Assembly (NCBI GenBank): GCA_001783695.1 | Contig: MFNE01000016.1 | Location: forward strand, 22,639 to 59,545 | Direction: 5' to 3' | DNA: 36,907 nucleotides | Source: Candidatus Lambdaproteobacteria bacterium RIFOXYD2_FULL_50_16 | GTDB lineage: Bacteria; SAR324; XYD2-FULL-50-16 | Position numbers and translations under genes: made by a program | Part shown: one piece after another, positions 16,105-23,453 of the stretch | Layout of the letters: the number at the start of each line of letters is the position of its first letter | How positions within the stretch are numbered: the first letter of the stretch is position 1 | Notes under the pieces: generated by a model | The model's database searches: none | What the model was told of the DNA's origin: nothing | Seen by the model: only the letters and a program-made list of their open reading frames with translations

Positions 16105-18356
16105 TTGATACGCACCTCGTATCTTTTCTTAAGACGACCGCTTTTTTTAAATTCCACTTCCATCACCCCTCTTGCTAATTTAATGGATAGCTCCCCTGGA
16201 GGAACTAGCAAACCTTGCTCGTTAAACCATTGATATTCCTTCTTTGAATCCACCACCCACTTCATTTTGCCCTTGCTCCAGCCCTGGGTGTTAAAGCTGA
16301 ATCCTTTAAAAGTACGCTCAACCCCCCAAACTGGCCAAGTGCTGAAATACAAGGACGGCTCTTGCCCAGGTTGTCCATCGAACCCGAGTTCGAAGTCCTT
16401 TAAATGTATCACCGGAGCGTTCACACTTGAATCTAAATAAACATAAAGGCTTCCTTGTAAATGCAAATGTCCAACCAACCCCGTTGAACGTCCATAATCT
16501 ACCGTTTTTAAAGCATGATGGTCAAAACGGATGGTTTGCAAATCCCCGCGATTTTCGATCCGCCAGCTTTTGGAGCTTAAAGGGATCAGTTGCGCCGTAA
16601 AAAAACCTTGGGCTAATTTAGAAAACTCGCTGGCCGTGATCATGGTCAGTCTTTGGCTTCGGGCCAACTCGATATTAGAAATGAGGGCCTGAAAGCTGGC
16701 GTCCCGCTCACCAGAATACATATGGTAATAGATGTTAAAAGGCTTCACCCGAATCGGGGATTCGGTATTAAAGATGGTATTGGCCAAATAGCGAAATCCA
16801 TGAAACCCACCCGTCCAGAGGTCAGTATAGGTATTTTCGTTGCTATTAGAGGAGTAAATTTGCTGTTCGTTGCCCGCTTTTCGCCCAATCGGAGAAACCC
16901 AGGCGTAAGAGGGGTATTTGCGATCCATCCTAGAATCCCCTCCGTTTATGTTCACCAGCCCCAAGTTTCGGGCTTTGACCAAGGCCGCTTCAAACGGAGT
17001 GGTATTGCCAGACCACATAATCAACTTAACCTTTTTGCCCGGTGGGGCAAGGGATTCTAAGTAACGAGCAGAGCCTTCGATCTCCTTATTAAGGTCAAAG
17101 CGTTCGTTGGCGTAAGCGCGAGGGACGGTGAAATCCTTAGAAAGCCCACTTCCTTCAAGATAGATGTTTTTGTCGTCTTCGCGGTTAAACATCCCCATCA
17201 AACGGCTTAAGGTCTTGGGCCGATCCCAGGCACCATGGCGGTAGCGGGAGAGGTAGGCCCGCTCCCGATCGGCATCGCCGTCGGCGAAAAACCCCCACTG
17301 GAAGGGGTGGGAATAGGTGTGAGTGCCCATTTCTACGTTGTCTAAGGCAAATATTTCGCGCGCAATTTGCTGGGATTTGGGTGTGCCTACCCAGGTCGGA
17401 TCGACCTCTGCGGCAATGGCAGAGACACTCACTGGCATGTCAGGATAAGCCTTTAAAATCTTATCTAAAATGACTTGAGAAGATAAAATATCCTCTTTGC
17501 GTAAATCCTCCAGCAAGGTCCGGTTCAGCCAGCCGTCACCGTCAATATGGCTATAATAGATCCGATTTCCGGCTAAGGTGGTGGTGTCTGGTTTGGGTAA
17601 ATCATCCGTATCGAAGGCCCGCCTAAAAAACTCGAACGGATTGATAAACCATTGGCGGATCTGGCTTTCTCCTTGATATTCAGAAAATACGGCGTAGCCA
17701 TCTGCGATATAACCCCCTTTTGGGCTGATTAACACCAGGTCTGCCTTGGTGTCGTCTTGGCCCTTTCTTTGGATCGATAAAAAGGATTGGGTTTGATAAT
17801 TGCCCGCTTTAAGCCGCTGGTAAGCAGGTTTTACACGGACAAAGTGGCGTTCAAAGCCAATCATATTGGGGTCTGCATCCACAAACTCATGGTCGTAAGT
17901 AAGCTGGACCCACTCCTCTAGGTCTTCGATCCCCATTTCTGCCAAAAATCGCTTTGACTTGCTGGCAATCGCTAACTCAGAGCTGCTCCCCGCCCAGAAG
18001 CCGGGGTCGCCAACAATCACAAATTTCTTGCCCGATTGGACCATACGGCGAGCCCAGTTGAGGTAGTCGCTTTTGCTGCGCAAGGTGGTCCCAGACAAAA
18101 ACCAACTCAAGACTCCTCGGACCTCTTTATCCTCGCCGATTTCAGGCAAACCTTTAGAAACATCGTGGGGCCTTACGTCCAGACCCAGATGGTTTAATAT
18201 CATAACTGCGAACCGGTGCGATTCGGAGTTCTCAAAGGTAGAGTTTTTGCCGTTGTAAAGGGCGATCACCACTCTAGGCAGGGGGCGTTCGGCTGCCAAG
18301 ATAGGCCCAAGCCCGAATAGGCAAAGCAATAGGGTAAAGATTAAAACCATTCTCAT
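16101..18356 (-). CDS. PelA-like polysaccharide deacetylase
   Basis: A 751-residue periplasmic protein matching the middle and C-terminal domains of PelA. A signal peptide (residues 1-22) is followed by a Rossmann-like domain (~26-250, RVVIALYNGKN to the GDPGFW region), then a CE-type deacetylase domain. Its metal/catalytic motif YYSHIDGDGW carries D272 and D274, and GTHTYSH carries H346 and H350. In P. aeruginosa PelA the matching residues are D528, D530, H600 and H604, with nearly the same spacing. A beta-rich C-terminal region follows. It should partly deacetylate Pel in the periplasm, giving the cationic polymer. The hydrolase domain is absent and is encoded by the preceding gene. Start ATG at 18356. 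Confidence 0.88.
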   Translation of the reverse strand: MRMVLIFTLLLCLFGLGPILAAERPLPRVVIALYNGKNSTFENSESHRFAVMILNHLGLDVRPHDVSKGLPEIGEDKEVRGVLSWFLSGTTLRSKSDYLNWARRMVQSGKKFVIVGDPGFWAGSSSELAIASKSKRFLAEMGIEDLEEWVQLTYDHEFVDADPNMIGFERHFVRVKPAYQRLKAGNYQTQSFLSIQRKGQDDTKADLVLISPKGGYIADGYAVFSEYQGESQIRQWFINPFEFFRRAFDTDDLPKPDTTTLAGNRIYYSHIDGDGWLNRTLLEDLRKEDILSSQVILDKILKAYPDMPVSVSAIAAEVDPTWVGTPKSQQIAREIFALDNVEMGTHTYSHPFQWGFFADGDADRERAYLSRYRHGAWDRPKTLSRLMGMFNREDDKNIYLEGSGLSKDFTVPRAYANERFDLNKEIEGSARYLESLAPPGKKVKLIMWSGNTTPFEAALVKARNLGLVNINGGDSRMDRKYPSYAWVSPIGRKAGNEQQIYSSNSNENTYTDLWTGGFHGFRYLANTIFNTESPIRVKPFNIYYHMYSGERDASFQALISNIELARSQRLTMITASEFSKLAQGFFTAQLIPLSSKSWRIENRGDLQTIRFDHHALKTVDYGRSTGLVGHLHLQGSLYVYLDSSVNAPVIHLKDFELGFDGQPGQEPSLYFSTWPVWGVERTFKGFSFNTQGWSKGKMKWVVDSKKEYQWFNEQGLLVPPGELSIKLARGVMEVEFKKSGRLKKRYEVRIK

Positions 18357-18359
18357 CGA

Positions 18360-19214
18360 CTACCTCGGCTCGGGAACGAGTTGATTTAGCTGAATGGTGG
18401 CGACATAGGGCATAAACCCATTTTTACGCTGTTCCGTATAAATCCGCTTGATTCCCTTGGGGTCTTCTGGGTTCCAATAGTCCAGGGTGTAAATCTGAAG
18501 GTGGGGAAACTGAGTCTTTGCCTTCTTTAGAATGTCAACCTGTTGTAAATAAAGCTCGGTCTTTACTAATCCGTATTTTTTAGTTTCAAAATTATAGTCT
18601 GCAAACACCGATTCGCCCAAAATCATGTCCACATATTGCCCACCATCGGGGTACAAATCGTAGGCCCGGTTCAGCATAATAGGAATGTTGGGATAGTGTT
18701 CGCGTAGGGTTCGCAGCAGATTAACCGCCGCCGCTCGCATCCCTTTAAAACGATTGGGGTTGGTGTCTTCTAAGTACCCTGGATTGTCCAAAGTGTCTAA
18801 AAAGAGGCCGTCAAACCCTTGGTGCAAAATGGCTTGCGCCAAGTCCTCGACAATCCGGCGAGCCCAGCGTTTGTCGCGTAAATCGACGAAGTAGGAACCC
18901 TTCCAGGTCTTGTTTTCCATCAACAAAATCCCCTCTTTTTTCACCTCTTTAAAATAAGATCGGTGCTCCTCCACCTCGCCAAGACTAATGTAACCTAAAA
19001 TGATTTTGTCTTGCGCCTTCAGGGGCTCTAATGGAGGGTGGTAAAGGCTGTCTAAAACCAAGAGCCGGTAACTAGAAAAAGCTTCGGTGGTTTCTTTATC
19101 CGAATAATAGACGACCCAATCGGCGTGGGGCTCGGCCAGAACCTGGGCTACAGGGAGGACCCAAAGGGTCATAACAAACCAGGCGAGGGTTGATATACGA
19201 AACATTAGTTTCAT
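18360..19214 (-). CDS. PelA-like GH114-family glycoside hydrolase, separate gene
   Basis: A 284-residue secreted glycosidase of the GH114/PelA-hydrolase type, an (alpha/beta)8 barrel that cleaves alpha-1,4-linked GalNAc/galactosaminan. It matches the N-terminal domain of P. aeruginosa PelA. Visible features are HADWVVYYSD at the mature N-terminus, ILGYISLGEVEEHR, GFDGLFLDTLDNPG (D140/D143) and the acidic residue in MILGESVF (E201). D143 and E201 are 58 apart, as are D160 and E218 in PelA. The frame extends to 19253, but I choose the ATG at 19214: it falls one base after the upstream stop and begins a good signal peptide (MKLMFRISTLAWFVMTLWVL). The next gene follows three bases later. Confidence 0.85.
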   Translation of the reverse strand: MKLMFRISTLAWFVMTLWVLPVAQVLAEPHADWVVYYSDKETTEAFSSYRLLVLDSLYHPPLEPLKAQDKIILGYISLGEVEEHRSYFKEVKKEGILLMENKTWKGSYFVDLRDKRWARRIVEDLAQAILHQGFDGLFLDTLDNPGYLEDTNPNRFKGMRAAAVNLLRTLREHYPNIPIMLNRAYDLYPDGGQYVDMILGESVFADYNFETKKYGLVKTELYLQQVDILKKAKTQFPHLQIYTLDYWNPEDPKGIKRIYTEQRKNGFMPYVATIQLNQLVPEPR

Positions 19215-19215
19215 T

Positions 19216-20493
19216 TTAGAACCCATGGTTTGCACGGATTTTTTGCATATCATAGGTCAAGGCTGACGCAGCCTGACCAGCGCCTTTGACCTGACAACGT
19301 TCTCCCATGACGATTCTAAGCCAAGGAGTCACTTTTTCGACTCGCAACATCAATTGATCAGTTTTATAAAGGTCTTGCGAGTCTTTAACCAGCCAGCCCG
19401 CCCGTAAGAAAGGATCGGCCTCCCATGGGTTTTGAAGCAGAGTTTCTTTTAAAAATTGCTCAATCGTTTCTTGGTGAAAAGTAAAAAGCCGATTGGCAAT
19501 CACCCTCGCTGCTTCCGAATCGCTGCGGACAAAGGTAAGATAGAAGTCTAGGGTTCCCTGATTGGCAATAATCATCCGCTTTTGCAAAAGGAAATCTCGA
19601 TGGATCTCAGGCACCATATCCAACACTTCTTTAACCAATAGGTTAAAGCAGGGGATGTTAGAAAACAAAGTGGCCAGTACAAACAAAAGTTGCATCACGT
19701 GGCCACATTTTAGGTTGTTTTCCATGACCGCGTCTTTGCCCCCGTTGAGGTAAGCTTGAGCGGCCTTGCCCACTAATACTTTATCTAGCGGATAAATAAA
19801 CAACCCCGAACCTTGAAACAATTTATTGATTCGTTTTAATCCTTTTTGGCGATCTTTAACGATGTTTAGATGACGGACCATATTTAGATCATGGTTCAAC
19901 TCCTTCCTAAGCCGGTGCACCTCTGGGTCTCGTTCTCCCTGAGATTGGTGGTTTAGGCGTTTAACCCGGTCCCCGTGTACTGCCAGAAAACTGGTGTACA
20001 TAGCCATAAACCAATTGGCATTAAATAGGCTTAATCCCCCGTTATTTAAAGCCAAACCCATTTCTACAGTGGCCCCATGTAAAACATCGACCTTAGACAG
20101 ATCGGTCGCTCCGGCTTGCATAGCGTCATTAAAGACCAAAATGGCATTTAGTCCATGCAGGTCGGCGTTGTTAGGGTGTTGCTTTAGCGCCTCTTTAACC
20201 TGGCTTCGAATGTTAGAAACCGTTTGGCTACCTGTAAAGTTGTTAACCTCTTTGCGCAACTTCGAAACATCAAATTTGTCTGTTTTTTTAAAGAAACCCT
20301 TTTTTTGGCCTGGATATTTGGGCTCTTCTCCAAAAAAGCCAGGACCAAGAGGGAAAATGCTGAGGATTTTTCCAATCTCACGGACTAGCTCTCTTACTTC
20401 TAAGCTAGCTTTCGACTCGGTTCTACCCTTGGTGGGGCCGCCACCAAATTCGATCCCTGAGCCCTCAAAGGACTTCTCTGCTTTTATAGCCAT
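19216..20493 (-). CDS. Unknown 425-residue protein in the Pel operon
   Basis: I do not recognise this protein. It has no signal peptide or clear membrane segment and should be cytosolic. The first ~75 residues are Gly/Lys-rich and low in structure (GSGIEFGGGPTKGRTESK), followed by a helical body. One stretch (VKEALKQHPNNADLHGLNAILVFNDAMQAG) resembles a TPR-like hairpin. A moderately hydrophobic stretch near VMQLLFVLATLFSNIPCFNLL is probably a buried helix. It sits 18 bases after the TPR gene and one base before the glycosidase, inside the pel block, so it is almost certainly co-transcribed. The ATG at 20493 has AGGA about nine bases upstream. No counterpart exists in the canonical pelABCDEFG operon. 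Confidence 0.72.
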   Translation of the reverse strand: MAIKAEKSFEGSGIEFGGGPTKGRTESKASLEVRELVREIGKILSIFPLGPGFFGEEPKYPGQKKGFFKKTDKFDVSKLRKEVNNFTGSQTVSNIRSQVKEALKQHPNNADLHGLNAILVFNDAMQAGATDLSKVDVLHGATVEMGLALNNGGLSLFNANWFMAMYTSFLAVHGDRVKRLNHQSQGERDPEVHRLRKELNHDLNMVRHLNIVKDRQKGLKRINKLFQGSGLFIYPLDKVLVGKAAQAYLNGGKDAVMENNLKCGHVMQLLFVLATLFSNIPCFNLLVKEVLDMVPEIHRDFLLQKRMIIANQGTLDFYLTFVRSDSEAARVIANRLFTFHQETIEQFLKETLLQNPWEADPFLRAGWLVKDSQDLYKTDQLMLRVEKVTPWLRIVMGERCQVKGAGQAASALTYDMQKIRANHGF

Positions 20494-20511
20494 TGGATAG
20501 GTCCTGGGAAA

Positions 20512-22185
20512 TTAGTAAAATTCGGGTCTGGAGGCGATTTCAGCGAACTGCACTTCTGGATCAACCTTCGTTTCTTCATCTTCGAAGTCCTCCCCTTCCT
20601 CCTCTTGGCGAGGGTCAGGCATTGCCTTCCATTTGAAGAGAAGGTTGTTTAAAGCTCGTTGTTGTTTAAGCGACTTATAGATTCCCGCCAAAAACATAAA
20701 GATCTCTTTGTCTTTTTTCATTGAGAGGGTGTCTTCTAAAACTTTGGCGGCAGCCATGTAATTTTTTTCCTTAAACAAAATCTTGCCCTTTATATACATC
20801 GCCTGACGGACACGCTCGCGTTCGTCTTCCTCCAGTTTCTGTTTGAGCCGGGCGATTTTTTCTTGCAAACGTTCAACTTCCTCTGGGTGGCTTAAAAGGC
20901 TTTGGATACGAGCCTCTTGGCGAAGGGTTTCCATCCCATAATTTAGTTGGGTCGCCTTTTGATTCGCTACCAGAGCATCACTAAAATGCTTGGCCTCGAT
21001 CAATTCTTCGGCTTGTTTCAGATAAAGGTCACGAACCTGATTAAGTTGTTCCTCAACAAAGGCAGAAGAGGGGTCCACTTTTTTCATCTGCAAATAGGCG
21101 TCAATCCCCTGCTCTGGGTCGCCTTGGGCCAAATACAACTCACCCAATCTAGCCCAGACCTCCACCCGAGGCTCTGCCAAAATCACTTCCTGATACAGCG
21201 CAACCGCCCGGTCAAGTTGTTGGGTAGGGGCGTATTCTTCAGCCTGAGCAATAATACTAGGCAAGGAAATCAGGCCTTCAGAACGGGCCAAAAGATTGGC
21301 GGCTAAGCAAAGGTAGTGTTGGGCTTGCGGATTTTTTTTGATTTTTAGGCAGGTCACCCCCAAATTTAAAATCAGCTCCCGGTCATAGGGATTTTCAGCG
21401 GCCAGCTTTTCATAGGGAGCCAGTTGTTCAGGCTGGGGGTCATTGACCAAACTAGCCAAGATGTTAAGTTCGCTTAGTTTAGGTAAGTTAGCCTTTTGCG
21501 CGACTAAGCGACCAAAGGTCTCGGACGCTTTTGAAAAATCGCGGTTTTGCAACGCATAAAGCCCCAAATTGTAGTGGTCTCGTTGCAAAACTTGCTGAAC
21601 CTGTTCTGGTCCGTAGTTTTTCCAGTCGTTTTTGATTTTATTTTGAATCGCTTGGGATATTTCGGCATATCCCGGCTCGGCTACTCCCGCCTGGCTCAGT
21701 TCAGCAGCTAACTCGCTGATTAAATTCGGGGATTCCTGATAGCCAGGCAGGTGCCATTTTTTTTCAGGAACATGAGTGTCAATAAAGGCTTGAACCTCCA
21801 AGTCATAGACCTCTACCATCGCCAGATTGGCTCCCCAATTGAGCCAAGCGCGATCATAGTCAGGTTTGAGTTGGAGCGCCGCTTGATAATGCTGGTTGGC
21901 TAGGTCGCGTAGTTTTAACCGGCGGGCGCAATTGCCCATTAGGTTATGTAGCTGATAGTTGGAGGGTTCGAGTTTGATTAAAAATCGTCCAAGGTTAAGT
22001 GCCGCCTCGACCGCGCCTTCTTTATAAAAAACAGCTAATTGTAGCGTGATTTTAGACCGGGCTAGCTTTGGGTCTAGTTCAATTGCGGCCCGAAGCTGAT
22101 TCCCAGCCGCCTGCATCAATTTGCCCTTTAAAAGCAAAAAGCCTTTGTCTAATACCTGATCCAAGGAGGAGTTGTCTTCACTCAC
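20512..22185 (-). CDS. Cytosolic TPR-repeat protein at the head of the Pel operon
   Basis: A 557-residue protein made mostly of TPR repeats. Clear units are NQLRAAIELDPKLARSKITL, NQHYQAALQLKPDYDRAWLN, ALYQEVILAEPRVEVWARLG and AYLQMKKVDPSSAFVEEQLN. A coiled-coil segment (~425-450, REKIARLKQKLEEDERERV-like) follows, then a very acidic tail (QEEEGEDFEDEETK). It has no signal peptide or membrane segment, so it should be a cytosolic scaffold. It starts with GTG at 22185, which shares its first base with the TAG stop of a small upstream frame. It is the first long gene of the leftward block leading to pelG. Its role is unknown; a scaffold for synthase assembly is an inference from architecture and position. 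Confidence 0.82.
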   Translation of the reverse strand: MSEDNSSLDQVLDKGFLLLKGKLMQAAGNQLRAAIELDPKLARSKITLQLAVFYKEGAVEAALNLGRFLIKLEPSNYQLHNLMGNCARRLKLRDLANQHYQAALQLKPDYDRAWLNWGANLAMVEVYDLEVQAFIDTHVPEKKWHLPGYQESPNLISELAAELSQAGVAEPGYAEISQAIQNKIKNDWKNYGPEQVQQVLQRDHYNLGLYALQNRDFSKASETFGRLVAQKANLPKLSELNILASLVNDPQPEQLAPYEKLAAENPYDRELILNLGVTCLKIKKNPQAQHYLCLAANLLARSEGLISLPSIIAQAEEYAPTQQLDRAVALYQEVILAEPRVEVWARLGELYLAQGDPEQGIDAYLQMKKVDPSSAFVEEQLNQVRDLYLKQAEELIEAKHFSDALVANQKATQLNYGMETLRQEARIQSLLSHPEEVERLQEKIARLKQKLEEDERERVRQAMYIKGKILFKEKNYMAAAKVLEDTLSMKKDKEIFMFLAGIYKSLKQQRALNNLLFKWKAMPDPRQEEEGEDFEDEETKVDPEVQFAEIASRPEFY

Positions 22186-22280
22186 TAGAACTTCTCAATT
22201 GATTCAGGGACCGGCGGCCCAGATTGTTCGGCTAGCCCTAAGGTAGCTAAAACCAAGAGGATTTCAGCAATGAGGGGCAA
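22185..22280 (-). CDS. Possible small hydrophobic peptide upstream of the TPR gene
   Basis: A 31-codon frame beginning at TTG 22280 encodes PLIAEILLVLATLGLAEQ followed by a short polar tail ending EKF. Its TAG stop overlaps the GTG of the next gene by one base, the same coupling seen elsewhere in this operon. No Shine-Dalgarno precedes the TTG. A better start (TTG at 22326, close behind AAAGGAG) lies in another frame and encodes a basic segment, MIKLGQRSNHFLNRLF. Removing one T from the run near 22281-22285 would join them into one ~47-residue protein with a positive N-terminus and one membrane helix. It could be a frameshifted gene, a sequencing error or chance. Confidence 0.3.
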   Translation of the reverse strand: MPLIAEILLVLATLGLAEQSGPPVPESIEKF

Positions 22281-22324
22281 AAAGCCGATTTAAAAAATGG
22301 TTTGAACGCTGGCCCAGCTTAATC

Positions 22325-22419
22325 AAAATCTCCTTTCGAAGCAAACTCTTTCTACCGATCTTAGGCTTAAGGGAAAAGAAGGGGCCTAGATCGACTTATT
22401 TGATTAGAAAGGAGATTTT
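22325..22419 (-). promoter_or_regulatory. Nested inverted repeat in the Pel operon leader, possible cis-regulatory RNA
   Basis: AAAATCTCCTTTC (22325-22337) and GAAAGGAGATTTT (22407-22419) are perfect 13-base inverted copies. Inside them CGATCTTAGGC (22356-22366) and GCCTAGATCG (22384-22393) form a second stem with one bulged base. Read with the operon, the distal arm contains AAAGGAG, a Shine-Dalgarno sequence that the proximal CTCCTTT arm would sequester. This fits a translational switch, but a small mobile repeat or an extended terminator for the zinc-finger genes upstream is also possible. It does not match a GEMM c-di-GMP riboswitch that I can recognise. Confidence 0.5.
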
Positions 22420-22433
22420 TAATAGTAAAAACT

Positions 22434-22646
22434 CTAGGAGATTATGATGTCTGGCCCAGCTCCTTGGTTTGGAATTCGAGGGGGGATTAACTCGCAGAGA
22501 TAGGTCATTGAGGTTTGAAAGACGGTGCTACAGCCTGGGTTATCACAGCGGTGAGTCAGTAAGGTGCAATCCTCGCCTCGGTCCGTGCGAATCACCGTTG
22601 CCCTTGCCCCGCAATGGCGACACTTTCCTTTGATAATATTAGACAT
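22434..22646 (-). CDS. Small Ogr/Delta-like zinc-finger protein
   Basis: A 70-residue protein with the CX2C-X21-CX4C pattern (C9, C12, C34, C39) and the context RCDNPGCSTVFQTSMTYLCELIPPR. This closely resembles the Ogr/Delta zinc finger of P2-like phages (CxxC, then CxNxxCxxxFxT, then a P near the end), small activators that contact RNA polymerase to turn on late genes. Here it is not inside an evident prophage. It has a good Shine-Dalgarno (AGGAGA) before the ATG at 22646 and follows another small zinc-ribbon gene by eight bases. It lies just upstream of the Pel operon leader on the same strand. A regulatory role is plausible but unproven. Confidence 0.7.
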   Translation of the reverse strand: MSNIIKGKCRHCGARATVIRTDRGEDCTLLTHRCDNPGCSTVFQTSMTYLCELIPPRIPNQGAGPDIIIS

Positions 22647-22654
22647 AAGTTCTC

Positions 22655-22846
22655 CTAGTTTTCAGAGTTGGTGCAAAAATGTAGGTCAATACAAAGATCG
22701 CAAAGCTCTTCACCACAAAAGGGACAAGCGATTAAAGACCCCTCGATCACTTGCCCGCATTGGGCGCAGTGTGCACCAAAATATTCGTCCTCTAAAGGCG
22801 GTAAATTTTCGTCAAAAGAGGTAAACTGAGGATTCCTAAATTTCAT
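22655..22846 (-). CDS. Small multi-zinc-ribbon protein
   Basis: A 63-residue protein with a polar N-terminus (MKFRNPQFTSFDENLPPLED) and closely packed CxxC pairs: C27/C30, C41/C44 and C49/C52, plus C58. It probably folds as a double zinc ribbon or treble-clef unit. The frame is open to 23005, but the ATG at 22846 has GGAG six bases upstream and the upstream residues look non-coding and overlap the cytochrome promoter, so I use the short form. It is followed by the Ogr-like gene after eight bases, as an apparent two-gene unit, and is divergent from the cytochrome c gene. Function unknown; nucleic-acid or protein binding is typical of such ribbons. Confidence 0.65.
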   Translation of the reverse strand: MKFRNPQFTSFDENLPPLEDEYFGAHCAQCGQVIEGSLIACPFCGEELCDLCIDLHFCTNSEN

Positions 22847-22952
22847 GTTTTGCTCCGCAAAAGGGGCCTTTTGGCCTGTTTGCTCGGTTTTACAGGGGCA
22901 CTGGTAATTTAATAAGAGGAAGGCATTCTTCGCGAGCTTGATTAAACCAGTC

Positions 22953-22981
22953 TTGACGGTCCCAGGCGGTTGAACTACTTT
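22953..22981 (+). promoter_or_regulatory. Candidate promoter of the cytochrome c gene
   Basis: TTGACG (22953-22958), 17 bases, TACTTT (22976-22981). The spacing and -35 are good and the -10 is fair. It lies about 60 bases upstream of the ATG at 23044. Confidence 0.5.
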
Positions 22982-23043
22982 GAAGGAAAGTGAAGCTGGC
23001 AGCACAGCCTAGCTCCTTGCAAACCTGCAATACTGGGGAACCC

Positions 23044-23352
23044 ATGAAAAAATTCTTGCCTGCCCTGTTGATGGGCCTTTTGCTCGCGGCTCCGGCCTTC
23101 GCCCTAGATGGAAAAGATTTGTACGAAAGCAAAAAATGTAGCATGTGCCACGGACCTGCTGGTAAGTCGTCTAACAACATGTTCCCGGCTTTAGCAGGAA
23201 AAGACGCCACCTTCTTGGCTCAAGAAACCTTAAAAATCAAAAGTGGCGATCGAACTGGGAAAATGACCGGTTCCATGAAAATGAATCCTGGTGTTAAAAA
23301 TTTGACTGAAGAAGAAGCTCAAGCAATTGGTGAGTACCTTTCTAAGCAGTAG
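23044..23352 (+). CDS. Periplasmic class I cytochrome c
   Basis: A 102-residue precursor. A signal peptide (MKKFLPALLMGLLLAAPAFA) is cut before LDGKDLYE. The haem-binding CSMCH (residues 32-36) follows, with FPALAGKD and a methionine-rich stretch (GKMTGSMKMNPG) that should supply the axial Met, then EEEAQAIGEYLSKQ as the C-terminal helix. This is the small cytochrome c553/c551-type electron carrier. The frame is open to 22990, but the ATG at 23044 begins the signal peptide and has GGGGA upstream. It diverges from the zinc-ribbon pair and precedes the histidine kinase gene by ~100 bases on the same strand. Its redox partners are not visible here. Confidence 0.9.
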   Translation: MKKFLPALLMGLLLAAPAFALDGKDLYESKKCSMCHGPAGKSSNNMFPALAGKDATFLAQETLKIKSGDRTGKMTGSMKMNPGVKNLTEEEAQAIGEYLSKQ

Positions 23353-23453
23353 GCTGTACTTTTTGGCAGGCCAGATTCGTCGAGGATCGGCTTGCCCATA
23401 AAGCTTCAGCTATGTATGAAATCGGTGAACCAACCTAGATTCGGAGTTGTTGT

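Noticed and set aside
22325..22419. c-di-GMP (GEMM) riboswitch in the Pel leader
   Set aside because: The conserved GEMM core bases are not seen; only a generic nested stem is supported.
22847..23005. Longer form of the zinc-ribbon protein starting at 23005
   Set aside because: The extra residues look non-coding and cross the cytochrome c promoter; ATG 22846 has a good Shine-Dalgarno.
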